From assembly GCA_903865465.1 (NCBI GenBank), contig CAIPJU010000162.1, positions 1 through 14,176 of the forward strand: DNA of 14,176 bases. Reading direction: 5' to 3'. The DNA is from an uncultured Bacteroidota bacterium (GTDB taxonomy: Bacteria > Bacteroidota > Bacteroidia > Bacteroidales > VadinHA17). This document shows, one piece after another, positions 8,759 through 14,176 of this stretch. Position 1 is the stretch's first letter; each line of letters starts with the position of its first letter. Under the pieces are notes generated by a model. The model did not search any database. It was not told the origin of the DNA and worked only from the letters and a program-made list of their open reading frames with translations. The translations under genes were made by a program, and so were the position numbers.

Positions 8759-8904
8759 GGCATTGCGCAGTTGAAAAGACATTTTTGCTAAGATATCCTT
8801 ACTGGTTCGGTACCTGGAAGCATGTTTTACCAAAAATATCTCTTCATTAAAAAAACGCTCATCTTAAGCAACCCAAACAACAGCTACTTAACCTCTCTGA
8901 AAGA

Positions 8905-9516
8905 ATGGATACCCCGGGCGAAATGAACAAAGATGGTTTTCTTGACAGTGTGATTGAATCTTATGAAACCAGGATTCAGAAAATTCAGACGGCATTCCAG
9001 TCATCTGAAAACATAACCGAATCATCATATACACTGTTTAACAATGTACATAATTCGATTGACGAGCTTAAAAAGGAAAGAGAGAACCTTAATACAAGGC
9101 TTTGCGAATCTCTTGCAAAAAACGGTTCCTTTCGTAAAAAGGATTATTACACGTTAATGTCGGGTATCCTTGGCAGCCTCGACGAAAAGGAGAAGGATGC
9201 CGAAACACAATTCTTAATTTTTATTGAAGCTCAGAAAGATACTGCCCGGCAGCTGAAAGACAGCATACTGGACATCAATGATATTACATCGGATGGTCTC
9301 GGAGAAAAAATTGCTCAGATCAGAGATCAGCTTTCAGGAATTCTTAAACTCCAGGAGATGCGTAAGAAGAAAGTTATGGACGCCTTCCTTGAATTTCAGC
9401 AAATGCACAACAATATTATGGAATGCCTTGGGAACCTTCTTAAAAATGAGGATCACATTCTTATAAATGATATTAAAAAGATCAAGCAACAATTAGTTAT
9501 TGACAAAACAAAATAA
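8905..9516 (+). CDS. 203-aa helical coiled-coil protein of the gas vesicle cluster
   Basis: I do not recognise a named family. The 203-residue product is charged, almost wholly alpha-helical by composition, and lacks a signal peptide, membrane segment or enzyme motif. It shares local features with the following GvpC-like protein. KKDYYTLMSGILGSLDEKE (79-97) resembles that protein's A-type unit KERMKSYTSLMGGIHDDI, and FLEFQQMHNNIMECLGNLL (161-179) resembles its B-type unit GFHKDHQEMATIL. It may therefore be a diverged relative that coats or scaffolds the vesicle, but this is inference. ATG 8905 has a poor ribosome site; ATG 8923 (residue 7) is an alternative start. It lies 146 bp after gvpA with no obvious terminator between, so it is probably expressed at a lower level from the same transcript. 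Confidence 0.85.
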   Translation: MDTPGEMNKDGFLDSVIESYETRIQKIQTAFQSSENITESSYTLFNNVHNSIDELKKERENLNTRLCESLAKNGSFRKKDYYTLMSGILGSLDEKEKDAETQFLIFIEAQKDTARQLKDSILDINDITSDGLGEKIAQIRDQLSGILKLQEMRKKKVMDAFLEFQQMHNNIMECLGNLLKNEDHILINDIKKIKQQLVIDKTK

Positions 9517-9559
9517 TATTTAAAACCTAATATTCATTAATCAGGCAGGAGGAAAAAAA

Positions 9560-10789
9560 ATGGGACTAGCGTCAGAAATGAAGAATCTGAGTGAAGAGTT
9601 ACTTGCTTCATTCAGCCAAAGAATTAAAGAAAATGAAGAACTTGTCAACGAAGTTAAAAATACACTCGATGGTTTTCATAAGGATCACCAGGAGATGGCA
9701 ACCATCCTGAATGCCAATGCAGCTTCCCTGAGGAAGGACCTGGCTAATTCAGAAAAAGAACGGATGAAAAGCTACACTTCTCTCATGGGGGGTATTCATG
9801 ATGACATTTTATCGATACGGAAAGAGGTGGCCGGAATACAAACTTCCACTTTCAATATGATAACCGAATTCACAGCCGAAAGGGGACAAATGGCTGATGA
9901 ATTGAACGCATTTTTCACCGCTGGAAGAACTGCCCGGAAAGAAAATGAAAAAGACAGGCTTAAGGAATTTGATCTTCTGATGAGTAGTATCAATGATGAC
10001 ATAACCAGCATTAATAATGAGGTTCTCGACATCCTTAAAACTACCAACGACATGATTGCAGGGTTCGAGAAGGAACACCTGGAGATGTCAGAAGAACTTA
10101 GGAATGAATTGAGTGCAAATCTTGCCGAAAGAGTCGAATATACCAAAACTCTGCTTAACGGATTTCAGAAAAGATTATCTGAGATAGGCAGGGAAAATCA
10201 GAAGATAGCACAGAAGCTGAGAAAAGATCTTGCCAATGGCGAAGTAGGCAGGATAAACGACTTTAGCCGTATTATGAAAGGAATCCATTCTTCAATTTCA
10301 GAGATCAGGAAAGAAGTTAAAGTTATTAAGAAAGATACCTCATTAAAGCTCAACGATTTATTGCAGAACAGGGTTCAGGCTTCTGCAGAGTGGAGTAAAA
10401 TGAAGGATGCCATGGCCATGATAAGGGAAAAAGGGAGTGCTCCACAACCAGTGAAGGGAGTAAAAAAAAATGAAGTAAAGGAGACCAGTATTGGAGCTAA
10501 AGCCCCTGAGGAAAAGACTACCCTGGTTGAGGAGGCAAAGGAAGCCAAACCAAAGCCAGCAGCCAAACCAAAGCCGGCACCTGTCAAGCCAAAAGCACCA
10601 CAAACACTTGAAGAAAAGGTACTTGACTACATCAATATGCATCCTGGAGGAGTAAGGATCTCAGATATGGAAGAACCTATCGGAGAGACAAGGATGAAAC
10701 TCGGGTTCATTGCCAAAAACCTTCTCGAAGAGGGGAAAGTTCTAAAAATAGATACCATTTACTATCCTCTTACAAAGAGCGAGAGCTGA
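9560..10789 (+). CDS. GvpC-like repetitive coiled-coil protein with C-terminal winged-helix-like domain
   Basis: This 409-aa protein has three parts. Residues ~1-290 are helical with repeats at about 33-residue spacing. B-type units have F..(D/E)...M...L (34-65, 97-130, 162-193, 195-228). A-type units have K(E/D)R...(F/Y)...LM..I...I (66-96, 131-161, 229-260). The segment FHKD...SEKERM resembles the 33-residue repeats of cyanobacterial GvpC, the outer reinforcing protein of the vesicle. Residues ~291-348 are a flexible Lys/Pro/Ala/Glu linker with two AKPKPA copies. Residues ~349-405 look like a winged helix: LEEKVLDYINMHP, RISDMEEPIG, TRMKLGFIAKNLLEEGKV, then a wing strand LKIDTIYYPL. The start is firm, with AGGAGG seven bases before ATG 9560. 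It is 43 bp after the 203-aa gene and followed by a perfect hairpin. The GvpC role is likely by context and periodicity but not proven by identity. Confidence 0.85.
   Translation: MGLASEMKNLSEELLASFSQRIKENEELVNEVKNTLDGFHKDHQEMATILNANAASLRKDLANSEKERMKSYTSLMGGIHDDILSIRKEVAGIQTSTFNMITEFTAERGQMADELNAFFTAGRTARKENEKDRLKEFDLLMSSINDDITSINNEVLDILKTTNDMIAGFEKEHLEMSEELRNELSANLAERVEYTKTLLNGFQKRLSEIGRENQKIAQKLRKDLANGEVGRINDFSRIMKGIHSSISEIRKEVKVIKKDTSLKLNDLLQNRVQASAEWSKMKDAMAMIREKGSAPQPVKGVKKNEVKETSIGAKAPEEKTTLVEEAKEAKPKPAAKPKPAPVKPKAPQTLEEKVLDYINMHPGGVRISDMEEPIGETRMKLGFIAKNLLEEGKVLKIDTIYYPLTKSES
9659..10342 (+). repeat. Internal ~33-residue coding repeats in the GvpC-like gene
   Basis: This stretch encodes residues 34-261 of the GvpC-like protein, read as seven units of about 31-34 residues in the order B-A-B-A-B-B-A. 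A-unit starts are at K66, K131 and V229, spacings of 65 and 98, close to two and three times 33. The DNA copies have diverged widely, so these are old repeats kept at the protein level. One A unit appears to be missing between the third and fourth B units. Confidence 0.7.
10544..10579 (+). repeat. 18-bp tandem repeat (two copies) in the linker
   Basis: Two adjacent 18-base units, 10544-10561 and 10562-10579, differ at one base (GCCAGCA versus GCCGGCA at the end). Each encodes AKPKPA in the Lys/Pro/Ala linker of the GvpC-like protein. In contrast to the diverged 33-residue repeats, this near identity suggests a recent duplication and possible length variation among strains. Confidence 0.9.
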
Positions 10790-10806
10790 CAAAAACAAGT
10801 AATTAA

Positions 10807-10836
10807 GGCATCCGGGATTCCCGGATGCCATTTCTT
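10807..10836 (+). terminator. Strong hairpin after the GvpC-like gene (terminator or attenuator)
   Basis: GGCATCCGGG (10807-10816) pairs perfectly with CCCGGATGCC (10820-10829) around a three-base loop, 17 bp after the stop codon. The tract after it (ATTTCTT) has only a short, broken run of T. It may stop part of the transcripts or protect the mRNA end, so that gvpA and the two coat-like genes exceed the downstream assembly genes. Confidence 0.75.
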
Positions 10837-10877
10837 AAACAGGTTTATTGTCTTTTCATCTTAAAACTAATCAGACC

Positions 10878-11189
10878 ATGGCAAAATTGATACAATGTTC
10901 ATATTGCGGAGGAACGGGAAAAGATCCATTTAACTTATTGTCTCCAATATCGCATTGCCTGGTCTGTAACAGAAGCGGACGCGTGGGGGTGGAAGAACCC
11001 ATGAAGAAATGTCCTTTCTGTTCGGGTACCGGCAAGAATCCGCTTGGAGCCAGGGTCCCGTGTATCGTTTGTGGTGGCAGCGGATATAATCACTATACAA
11101 GCAATATTACGTGTACCACATGCAAAGGGTCGGGTAAATCAGTTGACGGATTGCCTTGTACACGCTGCGGTGGAAAAGGTTTTAATTAA
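10878..11189 (+). CDS. DnaJ-type zinc-finger (CxxCxGxG) protein
   Basis: This ~103-aa protein is built almost wholly of six CxxC(x)2-3G motifs: CSYCGGTG, CLVCNRSG, CPFCSGTG, CIVCGGSG, CTTCKGSG and CTRCGGKG. Such motifs form the zinc-binding hairpins of DnaJ/Hsp40, where four motifs hold two zinc ions; six would allow three. There is no J domain, so it would not stimulate DnaK as a true co-chaperone. A role in holding hydrophobic Gvp proteins or in thiol chemistry is possible but is inference. I chose ATG 10878 (MAKLIQCSYC) because the motif region starts there; an in-frame ATG at 10848 would add ten residues but lies close to the hairpin. Neither has a strong ribosome site. The second motif is degenerate (NRSG). 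Confidence 0.88.
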   Translation: MAKLIQCSYCGGTGKDPFNLLSPISHCLVCNRSGRVGVEEPMKKCPFCSGTGKNPLGARVPCIVCGGSGYNHYTSNITCTTCKGSGKSVDGLPCTRCGGKGFN

Positions 11190-11263
11190 TAACAGGGATC
11201 AACTAAAGCAGAACGTCCAGACCTAAATGAACATAACAGCCATAACCCGGAAATACAGGTATA

Positions 11264-11740
11264 ATGAAAAAGTTGGTTATGAATATTTTCCTTCTGTACC
11301 CTTTGGTATTATTCGGGCAAAGCACAACTATATCATTGTTATTCGCACCTGCAGACATGGGAGGAGGACTAAGATACGATAAGCAAATAAATGACATTGG
11401 CATTTATGGTGCTGCATGTATGGAGAATAAGGTGCATAATAAAGAAACAGACCCGATTACCAACATATCAGGAATAAAAAACCATTTAAAACTATCAGCG
11501 GGTTTAGTTAAATATGTCCCGGATAGGAAAAGAAGTGTAATAAATTTTTTCTCATTGGGCTTATGCTATCATTCTTACGGAATGTTCCGGAAGGAACTTT
11601 ATGCAGCTTCCGATAAAATAATATTTCCCCTCTCACCTGAATTCGGAGTTGGTATTATAATCAGCCATTTTAGTATTGGATGGTGCTATGATCCGGTTAA
11701 GAAAGATGTTGTTGTGAATTCGGGCTTTTACTTTAACTAA
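11264..11740 (+). CDS. Secreted, possibly outer-membrane barrel-like protein, function unknown
   Basis: This 158-aa protein begins with a clear signal peptide (MKKLVMNIFLLYPLVLFGQS; cleavage probably near FGQ-S), typical of Bacteroidota exported proteins. The mature part has short alternating hydrophobic stretches rich in Gly and aromatic residues (for example GGGLRYD, LKLSAGLVKYV, FSLGLCYHSYG, FGVGIIISHFSIGWCYD) and ends in Phe-Asn (FYFN). This resembles a small outer-membrane beta-barrel. No named family is recognised. It lies 74 bp after the zinc-finger gene and 29 bp before the next, in the same direction, so it is probably in the operon. Its link with a cytoplasmic organelle is not obvious. 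Confidence 0.75.
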   Translation: MKKLVMNIFLLYPLVLFGQSTTISLLFAPADMGGGLRYDKQINDIGIYGAACMENKVHNKETDPITNISGIKNHLKLSAGLVKYVPDRKRSVINFFSLGLCYHSYGMFRKELYAASDKIIFPLSPEFGVGIIISHFSIGWCYDPVKKDVVVNSGFYFN

Positions 11741-11769
11741 TTAATTCACAGGATGATTATTAAAAGAAT

Positions 11770-11958
11770 ATGAAAACAATTGATTTACGTCAGAATATGA
11801 TGGAGAACCTGAAGAAAAGAGATGAGGCGTTAGCAAATTATCTAAAGAAAAGGAAAGTATTTATACAGGATAAGAAACAAATACTAATTGATATAAAAGA
11901 AGCTGAAGAAATCTGGAATGCAACTTTGAACCAATTACCAAACCGGGAATTTAAGTAA
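11770..11958 (+). CDS. 62-aa charged helical protein before gvpN
   Basis: This small protein (62 aa) is rich in Lys, Glu and Asn and likely folds as one or two amphipathic helices (NMMENLKKRDEALANYLKKR; QILIDIKEAEEIW). There is no signal peptide, membrane segment or catalytic motif, and I recognise no family. It starts 29 bp after the barrel-like gene and ends 21 bp before gvpN, and this tight spacing supports it as a real operon member. Ribosome site is weak. It could be a partner of GvpN, but nothing in the sequence shows this. Confidence 0.65.
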   Translation: MKTIDLRQNMMENLKKRDEALANYLKKRKVFIQDKKQILIDIKEAEEIWNATLNQLPNREFK

Positions 11959-11979
11959 TTCACATCAATAAGATATATC

Positions 11980-12897
11980 ATGAGTAATAACAATGAAATG
12001 AATACGGTGCTTGAGCTCAGGCCGATGTCGAATTTTGTAGAAACTGACTATATCAGGGATATCACAGGAAGAAGTCTAACCTATATTAAGGCAGGTTTTC
12101 CTGTCCATTTCAGAGGTCCCTCAGGTACCGGGAAAACAACAGTTGCAATGCATCTTGCAAGTAAAATCGGCCGGCCTGTGGTAATAATTCATGGGGATGC
12201 TGAATATAAGACCTCCGATCTTATTGGTAGTGAACAGGGCTATAAATATAAAAAGCTCGATGATAAATTTATCCATTCTGTCCATAAATATGAGGAGGAT
12301 ATGACCAAGCAGTGGGTGAATAATCGTCTTACCATTGCAGTGAAAAATGGCTTTACGCTCATTTACGATGAGTTTACCCGTTCGAGACCTGAGGCAAACA
12401 ATATCCTTCTGCCGATACTCCAGGAGAGAATGCTCAGCACTTCAGCTGCAAAAGAGGAGGATTATTATATGAAAGTGCATCCGGAATTCCGTGCTATTTT
12501 TACTTCAAACCCTGAAGAATACGCCGGAGTCAACCGTACGCAGGATGCCCTGCGCGACAGGATGGTTACATTGGATCTCGATCATTTTGATTTTGAAACC
12601 GAGTTAAAGATTACTAAGGCTAAATCCAATCTTTCCCTCAAAGACACCGAGATAATCGTAAAGATTGTAAGAGGCCTTCGCGAATCGGGAAAAACTGAAT
12701 TTGACCCAACCATTCGTGGTTCAATAATGATCGCAAAAACGCTGGCAACTATGAAAACAACCCCTTCAGAATCTAAAAATGAGTTCCGTAAGATTTGCCA
12801 GGACATTCTTACCTCAGAAACCAGCAGGATCGGATCTAAAACCAATCAGGAAAAGGTCAGGTCAATAGTAAATGAGCTTATCGACCAATTTTCCTGA
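11980..12897 (+). CDS. gvpN: Gas vesicle AAA+ ATPase GvpN
   Basis: This 305-aa protein is GvpN, the MoxR-like AAA+ ATPase of gas vesicle clusters, needed for vesicle growth or maturation in the species studied. It has the family start with RP...FVET.YI..IT.RSL.YI.AG.PVH (about 14-43), Walker A GPSGTGKT (46-53), IHGDAEYKTSDLIG (70-83), Walker B LIYDE (127-131) followed by FTRSRPEANN, sensor 1 FTSNPEEYAG (174-183), and the arginine region DALRDRM (189-195). Length is slightly under the usual ~300-350. All ATPase residues are intact, so it should be active. Spacing of 21 bp from the 62-aa gene supports shared transcription. Confidence 0.96.
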   Translation: MSNNNEMNTVLELRPMSNFVETDYIRDITGRSLTYIKAGFPVHFRGPSGTGKTTVAMHLASKIGRPVVIIHGDAEYKTSDLIGSEQGYKYKKLDDKFIHSVHKYEEDMTKQWVNNRLTIAVKNGFTLIYDEFTRSRPEANNILLPILQERMLSTSAAKEEDYYMKVHPEFRAIFTSNPEEYAGVNRTQDALRDRMVTLDLDHFDFETELKITKAKSNLSLKDTEIIVKIVRGLRESGKTEFDPTIRGSIMIAKTLATMKTTPSESKNEFRKICQDILTSETSRIGSKTNQEKVRSIVNELIDQFS

Positions 12898-13020
12898 TGG
12901 GTCGACAGCAGGCTGAAAAACGAATCAGGAAGTGGTAAGCTGAGTTTTATAAATAGTAGGTAATAAGAAGTTAGAAGCGAAATTCCGTGAATGATGATTG
13001 TTTAATCTAAAAAAAAAATT

Positions 13021-13437
13021 ATGACATCTTATCTTAAAAAAATAGTTACCGTCACATTTTTCTCATCATTCGCATCCTTTGCTTTTGCTCCCGGAGATGA
13101 TGCTATCACAACTCTTAAAATGCCCATTGACCCTTTTGGAAAGCTCATTTATGCTTTGGGGATGGTGGAAACGGGCAATGATACCACAGCCTTTAATCCA
13201 ATTGAGGAGGCTGTAGGATTTTTACAGATCCGTCCTATCAGGGTTCTGGACTACAACAAGAGAACCGGAAGCAATTTCACGGTTTTTGATATGTACAGTT
13301 ATAAAAATTCCAAAAGAATATTCATGTATTATGCCTCCCTCATCGGCCCGTATGATTTTGAACGGATAGCAAAAAACTGGAATGGTTCAGGTAAAAAAAC
13401 CTTTGCATACTGGTCGCAGGTAAGGAAATATCTTTAG
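13021..13437 (+). CDS. Secreted lysozyme-like (transglycosylase-type) protein
   Basis: This 138-aa protein has an N-terminal signal peptide (about 1-23, ending ASFAFA). The mature part has features of the lysozyme-like fold: a candidate catalytic Glu, E50, in ALGMVETGND, then EAVGFLQIRP (63-72, the G-hxQI motif of lytic transglycosylases), and IAKNWNGSG (116-124) near the end. It would cut peptidoglycan in the periplasm. It is shorter than most lytic transglycosylases but holds the essential core. Why it sits between gvpN and gvpJ is unclear. It is 123 bp after gvpN, and an A-rich tract directly precedes ATG 13021 in place of a ribosome site, so it may have its own promoter or be a neighbour gene. 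Confidence 0.82.
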   Translation: MTSYLKKIVTVTFFSSFASFAFAPGDDAITTLKMPIDPFGKLIYALGMVETGNDTTAFNPIEEAVGFLQIRPIRVLDYNKRTGSNFTVFDMYSYKNSKRIFMYYASLIGPYDFERIAKNWNGSGKKTFAYWSQVRKYL

Positions 13438-13516
13438 CAATGTTGGTTAACTTATTACTGATAAGTGCCATATAACATAAAGAACTAAAAAGTTAAACCA
13501 TTAAATCTAAAATATT

Positions 13517-13828
13517 ATGCCAATTTCAAGTGCAATAAAGGGACTTCAGAGCATTAAAAGTATGCAGAATGTAGTCAAATCGGGAGTACCGATGAAAGAG
13601 GAATCTGATTTCATTAAATTGTATCTATTTGAAAAGGAAAGAACACGTCTGAAGAATGAAGAGATAAGGCTTCTACTCCGGCTCGAGATAGTCCAGAAGA
13701 GATTAAAAGAAATTCAGGATTATAATGACGAGAAAGCTGTATTGATGAATCAACCTGAAAAAAGCGTAAAAAAACAGCCTGGAAAAGATGATGCAGAGGA
13801 TTTTAAAGTTATGTCAATAGATTACTAA
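13517..13828 (+). CDS. 103-aa helical protein just upstream of gvpJ
   Basis: I recognise no named family. The N-terminal part has MPISSAIKGLQSIKSMQ and SGVPMKEESDF, followed by a long charged helix (about 32-70; KLYLFEKERTRLKNEEIRL and QKRLKEIQ) that should form a coiled coil. The C-terminal third is polar and probably disordered. There is no signal peptide or membrane segment. The gene ends 13 bp before the gvpJ-type start, the tightest link in this part of the cluster, so the two are surely co-transcribed. By position and composition it is a good candidate for an unnamed minor Gvp or assembly factor. Confidence 0.8.
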   Translation: MPISSAIKGLQSIKSMQNVVKSGVPMKEESDFIKLYLFEKERTRLKNEEIRLLLRLEIVQKRLKEIQDYNDEKAVLMNQPEKSVKKQPGKDDAEDFKVMSIDY

Positions 13829-13841
13829 AATATAAACCTCC

Positions 13842-14141
13842 ATGTCTGAACCAACACATTCAATAAACGCAACCGGCCTTGCGGATATCCTCGAAAGAGT
13901 ACTCGATAAAGGTATAGTTATCGCCGGAGATATTAAAATCCAGATAGCTGATATTGACCTTATTACAATCAAGATCAGGCTTTTGGTTGCTTCAGTTGAT
14001 AAAGCAATGGAAATGGGTATCAACTGGTGGCAGGAAGATACTTACCTCTCAACCAAGGCAAGAGAAAAAGAACTGATGCAACAGCAGGAAACACTTGAAG
14101 CCAGGCTTGAGAAACTTGAAGCTCTCAATAAACCTTTATAA
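13842..14141 (+). CDS. gvpJ: Minor gas vesicle protein, GvpJ-type (GvpA family)
   Basis: This 99-aa protein has a GvpA-family core (about 12-57): GLADILERVLDKGIVIAGDIKIQIADIDL, then IKIRLLVASVDKAMEMG, followed by INWWQEDTYLS and a C-terminal charged helix (KAREKELMQQQETLEARLEKLEAL). IAGDIKI...ADIDL in place of GvpA's VDAWVRV...GIEL, and the GINWW..D segment, point to GvpJ rather than GvpA or GvpS; GvpM is the next best choice. GvpJ-type proteins are minor wall or tip components needed for nucleation. It follows the 103-aa gene by 13 bp. It is complete at 14139-14141. Confidence 0.9.
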   Translation: MSEPTHSINATGLADILERVLDKGIVIAGDIKIQIADIDLITIKIRLLVASVDKAMEMGINWWQEDTYLSTKAREKELMQQQETLEARLEKLEALNKPL

Positions 14142-14159
14142 TCGCTGATTATTATAATA

Positions 14160-14176
14160 ATGAAGCGTACTTTTAA
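14160..14176 (+). CDS. Possible start of the next gene (partial)
   Basis: An ATG at 14160 opens a frame (MKRTF) that runs to the window edge, 18 bp after the gvpJ-type stop. Only five codons are visible, so no identity can be given. Spacing like that of the other operon genes makes it plausible. Confidence 0.3.

Noticed and set aside
8530..8763. Open frames on the minus strand across gvpA
   Set aside because: They mirror the very well supported gvpA frame and have no family features or ribosome site.
8791..8842. Distant AGATAT/ATATCT arms after gvpA as an attenuator
   Set aside because: The arms are short and AT-rich with a long interior loop and no T-tract. I cannot support a terminator between gvpA and the 203-aa gene.
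10358..10642. Minus-strand open frames opposite the GvpC-like linker
   Set aside because: Their Leu/Phe/Trp/Gly-rich composition is the reverse complement of the Lys/Pro/Ala repeat; no independent evidence.
4092..14176. CRISPR array, tRNA, rRNA, transposase or phage integration site
   Set aside because: No regular direct repeats with spacers, no cloverleaf, no transposase or integrase frames, and no terminal repeats were seen.

Overview
The window reads as a stretch of a gas vesicle (gvp) gene cluster with the two-component regulatory genes that precede it. Every confident gene is on the + strand. The organism is probably a member of Bacteroidota, or a close relative. The reasons are a moderate, rather AT-rich base composition, many weak or absent Shine-Dalgarno sites, the style of signal peptide (MKKLVMNIFLL...LFGQS), and TAnnTTTG-like promoter elements. 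This placement is an inference from style, not from a marker gene.

Region 1 (1-8324) is signalling. A membrane-anchored hybrid histidine kinase (PAS-GAF-PAS-HisKA-HATPase-REC) is followed by a small DEDDh (DnaQ-like) exonuclease and a 427-bp stretch without a gene. Next comes a tight pair 13 bp apart: a cytosolic kinase (REC-PAS-PAS-PAS-NtrB-type HisKA/HATPase) and an NtrC-type sigma-54 activator (REC-AAA+-Fis HTH). A clean intrinsic terminator closes the pair.

Region 2 (8325-14176) is the gas vesicle cluster. It starts with a promoter region that has a near-consensus but imperfectly spaced sigma-54 element overlapped by an 8-bp inverted repeat. Then come gvpA (main shell protein), a 203-aa helical protein, and a 409-aa GvpC-like protein with ~33-residue periodicity, a Lys/Pro/Ala linker and a C-terminal winged-helix-like domain. 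A perfect 10-bp hairpin follows. After it lie a six-motif DnaJ-type zinc-finger protein, a secreted barrel-like protein, a 62-aa charged protein, gvpN (AAA+ ATPase), a secreted lysozyme-like protein, a 103-aa helical protein and a gvpJ-type minor shell gene. One more gene may begin at the right edge. The usual gvpF/L, gvpG and gvpK are absent, so the cluster probably continues to the right.

Working model (inference): the kinase(s) phosphorylate the NtrC-type regulator, which activates a sigma-54 promoter in front of gvpA. GvpA forms the ribs, the GvpC-like protein and perhaps its 203-aa neighbour coat them, and GvpN and GvpJ assist assembly. The most notable parts are the GvpC-like/winged-helix fusion, the unnamed helical proteins, the zinc-finger protein, and two exported proteins embedded in a cluster for a cytoplasmic organelle.
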